DNA of 64,000 nucleotides, taken from the NCBI RefSeq assembly GCF_025465935.1, contig NZ_JANLNV010000079.1:25198-89197 (forward strand), in the 5' to 3' direction. The stretch comes from Pseudomonas sp. 7P_10.2_Bac1 (lineage in GTDB: Bacteria; Pseudomonadota; Gammaproteobacteria; Pseudomonadales; Pseudomonadaceae). The notes beneath the pieces were generated by a model. The model worked only from the letters and a program-made list of their open reading frames with translations. It did no database searches and was not told the DNA's origin. Made by a program: the position numbers and the translations under genes. The stretch's first letter is position 1; each line of letters opens with the position of its first letter. Shown here piece after piece: positions 15,840 through 25,404 of this stretch.

Positions 15840-18785
15840 TCAATTGATGCCGGCCTTGAGCATCAGCGCATCGACATCGACCGTGTCGATTTGCTGCGGT
15901 TCAAGGTATTGCCTGGCGTACGGCATGAATACCTGCTCGCGCATGAACAGTTCAAACAGTGGTGGATCAATGTGCCCGTCGTGGCACATGCCTGCCATGA
16001 TCGTCAGCGCTTCATTCAACGTCTTGCCGCGTTTGTAAGGGCGATCCGAGGCTGTCAGGGCTTCAAAAATATCCGCAATGGCCATCATCCGAGCAGGCAG
16101 GCTCATCTCTTCCCGATTCAGGCGTTTGGGATAGCCCATGCCGTCCATGCGCTCATGATGCCCGCCCGCCATTTCGGCAATGTTGCCCAAGTAACTGGGG
16201 AAGGGCAGCCGGCTGAGCATCAGGATGGTCTGGACGATGTGGTGGTTGATGATATAACGCTCCTCGCTGGTCAATGTGCCGCGGGTGATGCTCAGGTTGT
16301 AGAGTTCGCCACGATTGAATTTGCAGGGCGGCACATCCAGCTTGAACCCCCATGGATTGTCACTGGCGATCAGTTCGGACTCGGCGCGGGTGAACACGTG
16401 CTCAGGCTTGTCTGCCAACAGCGTTTCGGTCACCGGCAAGGGCTGCGCTTCACGAATGGCCTGGCGTTTGTTTTCTTCCCAGGAAACACCCAGTCGATCA
16501 TCCAGGGTTCGGCTCCAGGTGTGCCCGGCGATCGCTCGCAAACGCCCCAGATCGGCCTCGGCCATGGCCTCGCCACCGAGGTTGCAGCGCGCGACAAAGG
16601 CAAAGTCGTCATCCAGCGCGGCCAGACGGGCGTCACGCTGTTCGGCCAGTTGTTGAGCGATGCCCCCCGTGGCCAAGGCCTGCCAATAGTCGATCCATGC
16701 ATCGCGCTTGAGCACCTCAAAGCGCGTGCGGATTTCGTGGATGCGGTCGTACAGGGTTTCGAGCTTGGTGGCTTTGTCGACCACGTATTCAGGGGTCGTG
16801 ACTTTGCCGCAATCGTGTAGCCAAGCCGCAATGTACAAACCTTCCCACTCTTCCTCGGTGGGGTTGTACTGGGCGAATTGCGGGGCCTGGCTCTGTTCGG
16901 CAGCCTTGGCCAGCATAAAGGTCAGTTCCGGGACACGTTGGCAATGGCCGCCGGTGTACGGACTTTTCGCGTCAATGGCTCCGGCCAGCAATTGAATAAA
17001 GGCATTGAGCAATTGCTTCTGGCGTTCTTGCAGGCGCTGGCTTTCAATCGACACCGCCGCGGCCCCGGACACCGCCTTGATAAACGCAATGCGCTCCAGG
17101 CTGAGTGGCTTCTGGCGTCTGCCGGTGTTGCTGTTGTTCAGGATCAGGGCCAGCACCCCTACGGTTTCGCCATGTCGGTTGTGCAATCGAATACTGATCA
17201 CATGGATGCTCAGGCTGTCGAGCTCGGCCATGATGGGTCCCAGTTCGCCCGCGTGTTCAAGGTCGAGTGTGCAGACCACGCTGTCCTGGCCTGCCTTGAG
17301 CGCGCTTAGCCATGCCGGGGCTTGGTCGTCCGTGGGATGGATGAAGCCTGGCGCCAGAGTGCTGAGGTTTTGCGTCTGGTCATTGATGATCAACCCTTTG
17401 AGTTCCAGGTTGTCACTATCGTTTTCAGTCAGGTAGATCAACCCCGCCTGGGCTTGAGCGATCTTGATCATTTCTACCAGTACGGACTGCAGCAAAGGTT
17501 CAAACCGGGTATGCGCCGAGAGGCTGGCGGTGATCTCGAAGAAACTGGCGAGGGTTTCTTTCATGTGCCGCATGGATTCGGCCAGTTGCTGGATCTCCAG
17601 CACCGGAGAGCGTTGTTGCACCGGGTAATTGAAATCGAAGCTGCGAATCGCGTTGGCTTCGCGTACCAGGCCCTTCAAGGGTCTGACGAGCATGCGTGAG
17701 GTCAGCCAGCCCAGTGGCAGGCACAACAGCAATAAGGCCAGCGCCACCAATGCGCCTTCCCAGCGTAGCCGATAAGCATCGGCCAGCAGTTCGTCCTCGG
17801 GCACCATGAGCGCCAATTGCAGACCATTGGAACCACCATCGTCCACGTTGGCCTGTGACACGATCCATTGGCGTTGGCCGTCATTGAGGTGGTGGTTAGC
17901 GTCTGCGCCCTGGTTGATCAGGCGTTCAAGCGCCGGATGAAGTGACGTCACCGCGGGCAGTTGATCGGCGCCGGTGAGCAATTTACTGGTGTCCGGATAC
18001 GCCACGGCTTGCCCGCTGGCATCGAACAGAACGATTTGCGTGCTGGGTGTGATTGTGTGCCTGGCGAGGGTGCGGGAGAGTTCAGACAAGGTCAGGTCGG
18101 CGGCGATCACCGTCTTGGACGAGCTGCGTTTGGACAGGGTGGTGCCGATTTCCTCTGTCGTGAAAAACAGATACGGGCTGGTGGTGGAGTGATCGATACT
18201 GCCGTGGCTTGGGATAAACCAGCTGCGATCACGCGGATCGTAGTTGTTATTAAGGGTGCTGTGTTGTGCCAGTAATGTCAGCGTCTCATCAAAAAAAAGC
18301 TTGGTCGATTCGGCCCCTTGTGGTCTGCCCGAGCGTTGTACGGTCCATACCTCATAGGCGGCCTGGTCTGGCGCTTTCTGTCGTTTTTTGATCGCGTCGG
18401 TACGCAGCGGACGGACCTGGAAAAAGTTACCCTGGCTGTCTCCTATATACAGCGCAGACAAGGCCGAATTGTCTTTGAGTGCTTGCACAAAGGTTGGCAG
18501 CAACTGCAGTCGAGCGTCGAATTGATCGGTCTGTACGGCCGGATTACGTGCCAGCAGGTTCAGCGTATTGCGCAGCGGCTGGTAGGTCTTCAGCAGGTCC
18601 TGCTGTACATCCTGCTCGATCTGATTAAACAGCTTCTGGCTGCTGTCGAGGATGATGCGGGTGTTTTGCCGGTAGTTGAAAACACCCAGTGCCACGCCCA
18701 TCAGTAGCAGCAGAAAAGTGAACACCACACTGATGTGAACATGCAGCGGGAACAAACGCTGACTGGCGGGCATAGTTAAAGGCAT
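15840..18785 (-). CDS. Membrane HD-GYP cyclic-di-GMP phosphodiesterase with Cache, HAMP and GAF domains
   Basis: 981 residues from ATG 18785 (GGAG 7 bases upstream; a TTG 15 bases earlier is less likely). Order: membrane segment (about 15-36), large periplasmic Cache-like sensor (37-340), membrane segment (343-365), HAMP (366-415), GAF (430-590), HD-GYP (605-950). HD-GYP motifs seen: TGGHCQRV near 612, LHDCGKVTTPEYV near 657 and HHERMDGMGYPKRL near 876. The family normally has HD and the LTSEE-like helix close together; here about 160 residues intervene. Likely hydrolyses c-di-GMP in response to a periplasmic signal. Same strand and 97 bases downstream of the RocS-like kinase gene. Confidence 0.85.
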   Translation of the reverse strand: MPLTMPASQRLFPLHVHISVVFTFLLLLMGVALGVFNYRQNTRIILDSSQKLFNQIEQDVQQDLLKTYQPLRNTLNLLARNPAVQTDQFDARLQLLPTFVQALKDNSALSALYIGDSQGNFFQVRPLRTDAIKKRQKAPDQAAYEVWTVQRSGRPQGAESTKLFFDETLTLLAQHSTLNNNYDPRDRSWFIPSHGSIDHSTTSPYLFFTTEEIGTTLSKRSSSKTVIAADLTLSELSRTLARHTITPSTQIVLFDASGQAVAYPDTSKLLTGADQLPAVTSLHPALERLINQGADANHHLNDGQRQWIVSQANVDDGGSNGLQLALMVPEDELLADAYRLRWEGALVALALLLLCLPLGWLTSRMLVRPLKGLVREANAIRSFDFNYPVQQRSPVLEIQQLAESMRHMKETLASFFEITASLSAHTRFEPLLQSVLVEMIKIAQAQAGLIYLTENDSDNLELKGLIINDQTQNLSTLAPGFIHPTDDQAPAWLSALKAGQDSVVCTLDLEHAGELGPIMAELDSLSIHVISIRLHNRHGETVGVLALILNNSNTGRRQKPLSLERIAFIKAVSGAAAVSIESQRLQERQKQLLNAFIQLLAGAIDAKSPYTGGHCQRVPELTFMLAKAAEQSQAPQFAQYNPTEEEWEGLYIAAWLHDCGKVTTPEYVVDKATKLETLYDRIHEIRTRFEVLKRDAWIDYWQALATGGIAQQLAEQRDARLAALDDDFAFVARCNLGGEAMAEADLGRLRAIAGHTWSRTLDDRLGVSWEENKRQAIREAQPLPVTETLLADKPEHVFTRAESELIASDNPWGFKLDVPPCKFNRGELYNLSITRGTLTSEERYIINHHIVQTILMLSRLPFPSYLGNIAEMAGGHHERMDGMGYPKRLNREEMSLPARMMAIADIFEALTASDRPYKRGKTLNEALTIMAGMCHDGHIDPPLFELFMREQVFMPYARQYLEPQQIDTVDVDALMLKAGIN

Positions 18786-18882
18786 GGCATGACTCCGCAA
18801 GTCTCAGGGTGCTGGTGCCTGTAAGCATAGTAAAGCCCCAGCCAAGCTGCCTGCGGAGTCGCCCTTTAAAGCAAAAAATATT

Positions 18883-21800
18883 TCAGGTATGCGCGGCCCA
18901 CCGGGCCAGTTCGCGCAACAGTGCTTGCTCGAGTGTACGCATAGCGTGCTGCACCTCCTCACTGCGCGCCTGAAGAGTGGCCTGGCCGGCGTGTTCGAGC
19001 TGCTCGCACTGGCTGATCAGTTGGTCTGCCCCGACGATGCGTGCAGCTCCCTTGATGCGGTGCGCAATGGCGGCGAAGGGTTCCAGACCCTCCTCGACAT
19101 TCAATTCGTTCAGCGCCTTGAGGTCCAGTCGGTTACTGCGCACAAGCTCTTCGAGTAGCAATTTGACGCGCTTGTCATCGTGGCCGGCAAGGGAGTGCAG
19201 ACTGTCAATATTGAAGATGTCTGGGGTTGCCGGCTGTGGCTCAAGCGCCGCCAGGCGCTGGCTCAGTAAGGTCAGGCTGATGGGTTTGAACAGGCAGTCA
19301 TTCATCCCGGCCTCCAGGCAGCGCAGGCGCTCTTCGGGTTGAGCGTTGGCCGTAAAGCCGAGGATGGTGCATGGCACGCGGTCTGAGGTCTGTTCACAAC
19401 GGCGGATGGAGCGTGTCAGGTCGTAGCCATTCATGATGGGCATGTTGCAGTCTGCAATGACCAGATCGAAGGCGCCGTCTGCCCACAGTTCCAGGCCGAC
19501 CGCGCCGTTGTGCGCGGTGATGAAGTGGTGCCCCAGAAAGCTCAATTGCTGGCACATCAGCAAACGATTGGCTGGATGGTCATCGACCACCAGCACGTTC
19601 AACGCGCGGGCAGCGGGTGGAATAGCCGGTTCTGGTGTCGGGGCTTGTACACAAGGTTCGAGTGTCTTGACGATGAGCCTGATGTGAATCTGCGTTCCAA
19701 CGTCGGGCTGGCTGTTCAGGGTGAGGGTGCCGCCCATCATTTGGCAGAGGCTGCGGCAAATCACCAGCCCCAGGCCTGCACCGCTGAGTGCCAGTTGCCC
19801 ATTGTTTTCTGCCTGGGCAAAGGGTTCGAACAAACGGGCCTGATTGAGGGCACTGATGCCAATGCCGGTGTCGATCACGTTCAACAGCAGCTCGACCTCG
19901 TCCGCAATGTCGGTTTCCAGCATCTTCAGTTCCAGCGTGACGTGGCCACGCTCGGTGAACTTGATCGCATTACTGATCAGGTTGGTCATGATCTGCTTGA
20001 AGCGCAATGGGTCAATCAGCACATCGGGCGGGTTGTCTGCCGGACTGAATATCAGCACCAAATTCAGATTTTTTTGCCGGGCCAGGCCATCAAACACGCG
20101 CACCACCGAGTTGGCCAGTTCGCGCAGGTTCACCCGTTCCGAGCTGAGGTTGAGCCGCCCGGATTCAATGCGTGCAATGTCGAGAATGTCGCCGATCAGC
20201 TCCAGCAGGTCTTTGGCCGAGTTGTAGGCGACTTCAATGGAAGGGCGCTCCAGATGGCCCTGGTCGGCGCGCCTGAGTGTCAGTTCAAGCATGCCGATGA
20301 CGGCGTTCATCGGGGTGCGGATCTCATGGCTCATGGTCGCCAGAAAAGTACTTTTGGCCCGGTTGGCATCATCCGCGAGCTCCTTGGCGGTGCGCAGTTC
20401 ATCCATCAACTGACGCCGATCACTGATGTCGATCCAACCGCCGATAATGCCTTGGACTTCGCCCAATGAGTCCCGGTAGGGCAGGATCCAATGGTAAATG
20501 GTCTGGGTTTTCCCTCCGATATGCAGCGGGCGATCAACGATCAGCGGGGTGCCCTCGCGCATCACGCGCTGGTAATCGGCCTCGTAGTCATGGGCTTCAT
20601 GTTCATTGTTGAGCAGGCTTTGGGTCTGCATCACGTTTTTGCCGATCACGTCTTCGCGTTTGGCTGAAAAAGCCTGCAGGTAGCTGTCGTTACAGGTTTG
20701 CAGAATGCCGGCGCGGTCACGGACATAAATGGGGTGCGGTGTGCCATTGACCAGTGCGCTCATGAATTCGAACTGATCGCTGAGTGCGCGTTCGGCCTTT
20801 TTCCGCTGGTTGATCTGGCGCCGCATGTAGCCGTTCCAGGCCAGTGACAGCAACAGCAGCAGGCTGGTACCAATAATGATCTGGTAAATCAGGCGGTGGT
20901 AATTGCGCCAATAACTGTCGGACGCCGGGACATACCCGCGCCAGCGACTATTGATTACCCCCAGTTCGTCCGGGCCGATGCTCAGCAGCGCTTTATTGAG
21001 AATCGAACTGAGCTCGGGGGCGTCTCGGGCTGTGGCGAGGGAGAACATGGCAGGTTGAGTGCCCAGGGTGGTGCTGATCTGCAAACGGTCTTGAAACAGT
21101 TGCGAGGCCAACAGGTAGTTGGCGATGACCAGTGTATTGACTGCACCTTCGACCTTGCCATCGGCCAGTAGCTCAGTGGCCTGGTAGATATCATCTGTTT
21201 CTACCAGGGTGATAAGCGGGTGTTCGGTGCGCAGGAAGTCGACCAACGGATTGCCCTGGGTCAAGGCCAGGCGCTTGCCCGCCAGTTGATCGAGGCTGGT
21301 GGGTTGATCCGCTCCTTTGAGACTTAGCAAGACAAAGGAGTTTTCGAGATAGGGGCGACTGAAGGCCAATGCGCTTTCGCGTGCAGTGGACGGGCTGATG
21401 ACGGAAATGATGTCGGTTTCGTGTTGCTGCACGCGTTGGATCATGCTGCTGAGGCTGCGCTCGCGCTGGATGTCGAAGCGTAACCCGGTGCGCAGGCGAA
21501 TCACTTCCAGCAGGTCTGCGGTAATGCCGCGGAAATTGCCGTTAGCGTCAAAAAAAGTCAGTGGCGCCAGGGTTTCGTTGACCGCCACTTTGACCACCGG
21601 ATGGTTGTGTAGCCAGCGTTCTTCACGTTCTGTGAGTTGCAGCTTTTGATCGGTCAGCAGTAGATCGCTGCCGGCGCTCCAGCGTTTGGCAATGCTTTCT
21701 CGCTCGCTGTTGGGAACGGCGAGCAGAGTAGCGTTGATGATGTCGAGCAATGGCTGATTGTCGCGGCGCACGGCAAAGCTGAAGCCGTAGGCCTCATGCT

Positions 21801-22518
21801 TGCCGAAATTAGCCATTTTGATGTTCTTCAAATAACCCTTGTTGATCATGTAATGGGTCGAGACGGTGTCCCCCAAAAACACATCGGCCTGATCGAACGC
21901 CACCGCATTAATTGCGTTTTGGTACGAGGGGTAAGACTGGATGATGGCTTTGGGGTAAAGCGCCTTGATCTCATCCAGTGGCAGGTAGTGATAGACCATG
22001 CTTAAACGCAGGCCGGCCAGCCCGTGAGAGAGAGGCCGGGTCTCTCCCTCACGGGTTACCAGTACCGGCTGGTCGATGGCGTAGGGTGCAGATAGCAGCA
22101 GCTTCTGATTGGCCGCCTCAAAACCGTTCGAGGTGCCAAGGAGGTCGATGCTACCGTCCTCCAGAGCCTGGATGGCGGCGTCGCGTGAAGGGAAGCGTTT
22201 GATCTGGATCGATACATTCAGTGCTTTAGCGAGGATGCCGGCGTAGTCAGCGGTAAGGCCTTCGAAATCCTGACCACTGGTGGTCATGTCAAAAGGTGGA
22301 TAGTCGGGGGCAGACGCTCCCAGTTGTAATACACGCTTTTCTTGTAGCCAGTAACGCTGTTGTTTATCCAGCGCAACGTCCATGTGATAGGTGCCCGAAC
22401 GGCTGAGCAGGGGAAAGCTTTCTGTTTTGGGCTGCTCGGCGAAAACGGGTACACACAGGAAGAGTCCTGTGAGCAGAGAGAGGTAATAAGTTAACCGCAT
22501 GGGCATCCTGTTTTTCAC
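18883..22518 (-). CDS. rocS2: BvgS/EvgS/RocS-type unorthodox hybrid histidine kinase
   Basis: 1211 residues. Signal peptide (1-27), two periplasmic solute-binding domains (about 60-290 and 305-530), one membrane segment (541-562), PAS (580-700), HisKA with His731 in MSHEIRTP, HATPase (about 835-950), receiver with Asp1023 in LVIADCNMP, and HPt with His1153 in AHRIKGAAR. It is a four-step phosphorelay. The start is GTG inside GTGA, overlapping the regulator stop by 4 bases. The location beside dgt matches RocS2 (PA3044) as I recall it; Roc proteins control Cup fimbriae and efflux genes in P. aeruginosa. Confidence 0.85.
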   Translation of the reverse strand: MKNRMPMRLTYYLSLLTGLFLCVPVFAEQPKTESFPLLSRSGTYHMDVALDKQQRYWLQEKRVLQLGASAPDYPPFDMTTSGQDFEGLTADYAGILAKALNVSIQIKRFPSRDAAIQALEDGSIDLLGTSNGFEAANQKLLLSAPYAIDQPVLVTREGETRPLSHGLAGLRLSMVYHYLPLDEIKALYPKAIIQSYPSYQNAINAVAFDQADVFLGDTVSTHYMINKGYLKNIKMANFGKHEAYGFSFAVRRDNQPLLDIINATLLAVPNSERESIAKRWSAGSDLLLTDQKLQLTEREERWLHNHPVVKVAVNETLAPLTFFDANGNFRGITADLLEVIRLRTGLRFDIQRERSLSSMIQRVQQHETDIISVISPSTARESALAFSRPYLENSFVLLSLKGADQPTSLDQLAGKRLALTQGNPLVDFLRTEHPLITLVETDDIYQATELLADGKVEGAVNTLVIANYLLASQLFQDRLQISTTLGTQPAMFSLATARDAPELSSILNKALLSIGPDELGVINSRWRGYVPASDSYWRNYHRLIYQIIIGTSLLLLLSLAWNGYMRRQINQRKKAERALSDQFEFMSALVNGTPHPIYVRDRAGILQTCNDSYLQAFSAKREDVIGKNVMQTQSLLNNEHEAHDYEADYQRVMREGTPLIVDRPLHIGGKTQTIYHWILPYRDSLGEVQGIIGGWIDISDRRQLMDELRTAKELADDANRAKSTFLATMSHEIRTPMNAVIGMLELTLRRADQGHLERPSIEVAYNSAKDLLELIGDILDIARIESGRLNLSSERVNLRELANSVVRVFDGLARQKNLNLVLIFSPADNPPDVLIDPLRFKQIMTNLISNAIKFTERGHVTLELKMLETDIADEVELLLNVIDTGIGISALNQARLFEPFAQAENNGQLALSGAGLGLVICRSLCQMMGGTLTLNSQPDVGTQIHIRLIVKTLEPCVQAPTPEPAIPPAARALNVLVVDDHPANRLLMCQQLSFLGHHFITAHNGAVGLELWADGAFDLVIADCNMPIMNGYDLTRSIRRCEQTSDRVPCTILGFTANAQPEERLRCLEAGMNDCLFKPISLTLLSQRLAALEPQPATPDIFNIDSLHSLAGHDDKRVKLLLEELVRSNRLDLKALNELNVEEGLEPFAAIAHRIKGAARIVGADQLISQCEQLEHAGQATLQARSEEVQHAMRTLEQALLRELARWAAHT

Positions 22519-23141
22519 ACTAAGGCGTTGCGTTTAGCCAGTTCAATGAGGTCGACCAATGAGCTGGCTTTTAGTTTTTGCATGAGCCGTTTTTTATAAG
22601 TGCTCACGGTTTTATTGCTGAGAAACATGCCGGTGGCGATCTCCTTGTTTGTTTTGCCCTGTGCGAAGAGCTTCAACACCATGAGTTCCCGGTCGTTGAC
22701 TAATTTGAACAGCTCAAGCTCCGAAGAGTTGTGACCCTCCAGATTTTCAGGAGTCAATGCTTGGCTAGGGAAGTAATTGTAGCCAGAGAATACAGCCTTA
22801 ATTGCACTGACAAGTTCGCTAAGTTCCTCTTGTTTACACACGTAGCCAGCCGCACCTGACTGCATGCAGCGCATGGCGAAGAGGGCGGGCGATTGGGCCG
22901 TCAAAACCAGGGTTTTCAGGGTTGAGTTCATTGCATTAAAGCGTGCCAGTACTTCCAGGCCATCGAGTTTGGGAATGCTGATATCGAGAATGACCAGGTC
23001 AGGGACACATTCGCGAATCATTTGCATAGCATCTACGCCATTGTCAGTTTCACCGACTATTTCATAACCTTCATGTTCTAACAACATACGAATAGCCAGC
23101 CTGATTACTGGATGATCGTCGACAATAAAAATTGTGTTCAT
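22515..23141 (-). CDS. rocA2: NarL/BvgA family response regulator, RocA2-like
   Basis: 208 residues. Receiver domain 4-120 with Asp53 in LVILDISIP and acidic pair in FIVDDHPVIR; LuxR-type helix-turn-helix 145-205 (LKLFAQGKTNKEIATGMFLS). It is co-transcribed with and overlaps the hybrid kinase gene, the arrangement of BvgA-BvgS and RocA-RocS pairs. The 416-base upstream space holds several inverted heptads suited to autoregulation. Confidence 0.85.
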   Translation of the reverse strand: MNTIFIVDDHPVIRLAIRMLLEHEGYEIVGETDNGVDAMQMIRECVPDLVILDISIPKLDGLEVLARFNAMNSTLKTLVLTAQSPALFAMRCMQSGAAGYVCKQEELSELVSAIKAVFSGYNYFPSQALTPENLEGHNSSELELFKLVNDRELMVLKLFAQGKTNKEIATGMFLSNKTVSTYKKRLMQKLKASSLVDLIELAKRNALV

Positions 23142-23557
23142 ATTAAATTCCCATAAAGAGCTGCATAGAAAGCGCGCACCTTAGCTCAGATATATGGGCG
23201 GGGACACGAAGTGATCAGCCTACAAACGTAGTATGGGAATATTCCTACATTAAATAAGGCGCAGGCTCACGAAATATTTGAGTGGTAGCGGCGGTTTAAT
23301 ATCGAGCTGAATCGTTTGATTGGTGTTTTATAGTTAGCGTGTTTATGTATTCCTATTCAAATTAGGATTTTCCCTACAAATCGTTCTGTTTTTATTGGGT
23401 GATCTTTTTGCGTAGTAATGCATTTGCGAGCACAGCCTTTTGGGCTTGATTTGGCCGGTTTATTGTTTAAACAGATTGCAAGGGTGAGCGCCGTCTGGAT
23501 CGTTGACCGGGTCCGAACGACAATTCGAGACCCGGCTTACACGAGGGAGGTTGCAGC
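23142..23557 (-). promoter_or_regulatory. AT-rich regulatory region of the rocA2-like gene with BvgA/EvgA-like heptads
   Basis: No convincing gene lies here. Sites seen: palindrome GGAATATTCC (23236-23245) continued by ATTCCTAC (23241-23248); ATTCCTA (23349-23355); TAGGATT (23363-23369); TTCCCTA (23370-23376). BvgA binds inverted TTTCC/TTA heptads and EvgA binds TTCTTAC repeats, so these fit binding by a regulator of that family. The promoter itself could not be placed. Confidence 0.45.
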
Positions 23558-24904
23558 TCAAACGGGGCTTGAGCGACCGGTCATTTCCTTGGCCATTTCG
23601 GTGGCATAGCTATCGGTCATGCCCGCAATGAAGTCGATGATGCGCATGAACGAGCGATGCAAAGTCCAGTTTGGCTCCGGAGCGTTGTTGCCGAGCAAAT
23701 CGAGAATGCGTCGGTTCTTGAACGACAAGGTCTTTTGGCCATGCTGCTCCAGGGCGGCCCCGCAAAAGGCGTTCAGCAGGATTTCCAGCGTGGTGTAGGC
23801 GCCGATTTCATGCAGGGTCTTGCGTTTGTCCTGGAAGATTTTTTTGCGCGCCATATTTTTCGCGTCCAGCACGCAACGCTTGGCCGTGCCGTGCATGTGT
23901 TCAACCAGATCACCAGGCAGTGTGCCTGCCAGCAAGGCATCCTGTTGCTCGACAAAAGCGCGGGCGGCGGCATTGGTCAGGTGCTCAATGGCCTTGCCTC
24001 GCAAAATGGCCAGTTTGCGCCGTTGAGAATCCAGGGGGCCGAGTTGGCGATAGGTCTCGGGCAAATCATCACCTACCAGGTTCAGCAGCAGAGACTCGAC
24101 CTCGGCATACTGCAGCAGGTCCATCTCCAGGCCGTCTTCCAGATCGATCAAGGCATAGCAGATGTCGTCAGCGGCCTCCATCAGGTACACCAGAGGATGG
24201 CGTGCCCAGCGTTGCTCCTCGATTTGCGGCAGCCCCAACTTGTGGGCAATGGCTTCGAGCAAGTGCAGTTCGCTTTGATAGCAACCGAACTTGTGTTTCT
24301 TGTAACCCAACGAGTCAGCGTGCCGGGCGGTCCACGGGTATTTGAGGAAGGTACCGAGTGTGGCGTGGGTGAGCCGGGTGCCGCCGTCGAATTGATGGTA
24401 CTCAAGCTGTGTCAGCACGCGGAAACCTTGGGCGTTACCTTCAAAGTTCAAGAAATCATTTCGCTCGGCGTCACTCATGTCATCCAGCCAGCCTTTGGCG
24501 GCGGCTTGTTGGAACCAGTGGCGGATGGCATCTTCGCCGGAATGGCCGAAAGGTGGATTGCCGATGTCATGGGCCAGGCAGGCAGATTGCACCACCATGC
24601 CCAGATCGGCGGGGTCACACCACTCGGGCAAGGCGCTGCGAATGGTTTCGCCGACACGCATGCCCAGCGAGCGGCCAACACAACTGACCTCCAGCGAGTG
24701 AGTGAGGCGGGTGTGAATGTGATCGTTACTGCTGACCGGATGCACCTGGGTTTTGCGCCCCAGTCGGCGAAAGGCGCCTGAAAAAATGATCCGGTCGTGA
24801 TCTTTGTGAAAAGGACTGCGCCCGAGCTCTTCGGGGCTGTAGTGAGGTTTTCCCAGACGTTCGCGGTTAAGCAGGGTTTGCCAATCCAAGGCGCAGCGCT
24901 CCAT
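23558..24904 (-). CDS. dgt: dGTPase-like HD phosphohydrolase
   Basis: 448 residues. HD superfamily motifs: HTRLTHSLEVSCVGRSLG near residue 65 and CLAHDIGNPPFGHSGEDA near 110, with YLMEAADDICYALIDLEDG near 240. This is the deoxyguanosinetriphosphate triphosphohydrolase-like family of the Pseudomonas length class (PA3043-like), which hydrolyses dNTPs to nucleoside and triphosphate. Start ATG 24904 gives MERCALDWQTLLNRERLG, the expected N-terminus. Confidence 0.9.
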   Translation of the reverse strand: MERCALDWQTLLNRERLGKPHYSPEELGRSPFHKDHDRIIFSGAFRRLGRKTQVHPVSSNDHIHTRLTHSLEVSCVGRSLGMRVGETIRSALPEWCDPADLGMVVQSACLAHDIGNPPFGHSGEDAIRHWFQQAAAKGWLDDMSDAERNDFLNFEGNAQGFRVLTQLEYHQFDGGTRLTHATLGTFLKYPWTARHADSLGYKKHKFGCYQSELHLLEAIAHKLGLPQIEEQRWARHPLVYLMEAADDICYALIDLEDGLEMDLLQYAEVESLLLNLVGDDLPETYRQLGPLDSQRRKLAILRGKAIEHLTNAAARAFVEQQDALLAGTLPGDLVEHMHGTAKRCVLDAKNMARKKIFQDKRKTLHEIGAYTTLEILLNAFCGAALEQHGQKTLSFKNRRILDLLGNNAPEPNWTLHRSFMRIIDFIAGMTDSYATEMAKEMTGRSSPV

Positions 24905-24995
24905 TGATGACTGAAGACGCAGCTTCTCGCTTCACGCGGGTTGGTGCAAGGTGTGGTTGTCGGTGTTGAGGAGCGAGAGGATAGCTGCGAAGTGG

Positions 24996-25047
24996 CTGTT
25001 CCCGTTTTAGTGCAAGCCGCGTCGGCGCTGCAATAAAACGGGAACAG
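24996..25047. repeat. Inverted repeat of the CTGTTCCCGTTTTA family
   Basis: Perfect 14-bp arms CTGTTCCCGTTTTA (24996-25009) and TAAAACGGGAACAG (25034-25047), with TGCAA/TTGCA-like bases inside. A related copy is at 36541-36595 and half copies at 40571 and 51370. Confidence 0.75.
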
Positions 25048-25062
25048 ATCCTGGGGTGGCGA

Positions 25063-25404
25063 CTACGGCTTGCGTGCTGAACCCTGGATGACCATTTTGA
25101 TCAGCGGCAACAGCCCGGTCGCCAGGCCGACCAGACGGGAAACACCGCCCACGCCTTTGCTCTTGGTGCCTTTACCGGTCAGAAAACCCAGCACGCTGAC
25201 CACTGCCACACCCCATAGCGGTGCGTGCCTGATGCCCAGGTGTTCCTTCCAGTTAGTGGTGACCCCACGCATCTTGTGCAAAGGCTCCAGCAACTGTTGC
25301 GATTCATGACGGATTTCCTGGCGATGCATTTCCATGCGCAGGCGGATCAACATTTTGCGCATTTCACGGCGCGAAGTGTTATTCGGCATTTCAGGCAGGC
25401 TCAT
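25063..25404 (-). CDS. Small membrane protein, third gene of a YqjD-YqjE-like operon
   Basis: 113 residues. A basic, charged N-terminal helix (residues 10-45, many Arg, Met and Glu) is followed by a hydrophobic segment (about 63-80) and a second one (about 90-107). No named domain is recognised; position and layout resemble YqjK. It overlaps the preceding gene by 4 bases (ATGA), so the products are probably made together. Confidence 0.75.
   Translation of the reverse strand: MSLPEMPNNTSRREMRKMLIRLRMEMHRQEIRHESQQLLEPLHKMRGVTTNWKEHLGIRHAPLWGVAVVSVLGFLTGKGTKSKGVGGVSRLVGLATGLLPLIKMVIQGSARKP

Noticed and set aside
18883..22518. Large hybrid kinase as a laterally acquired island
   Set aside because: Base use resembles the neighbours, no mobile-element genes or boundary repeats are seen, and the position next to dgt fits a conserved order.
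23418..23609. A possible 63-residue gene upstream of the response regulator
   Set aside because: No ribosome site, overlaps the end of dgt on the other strand, and no family resemblance.
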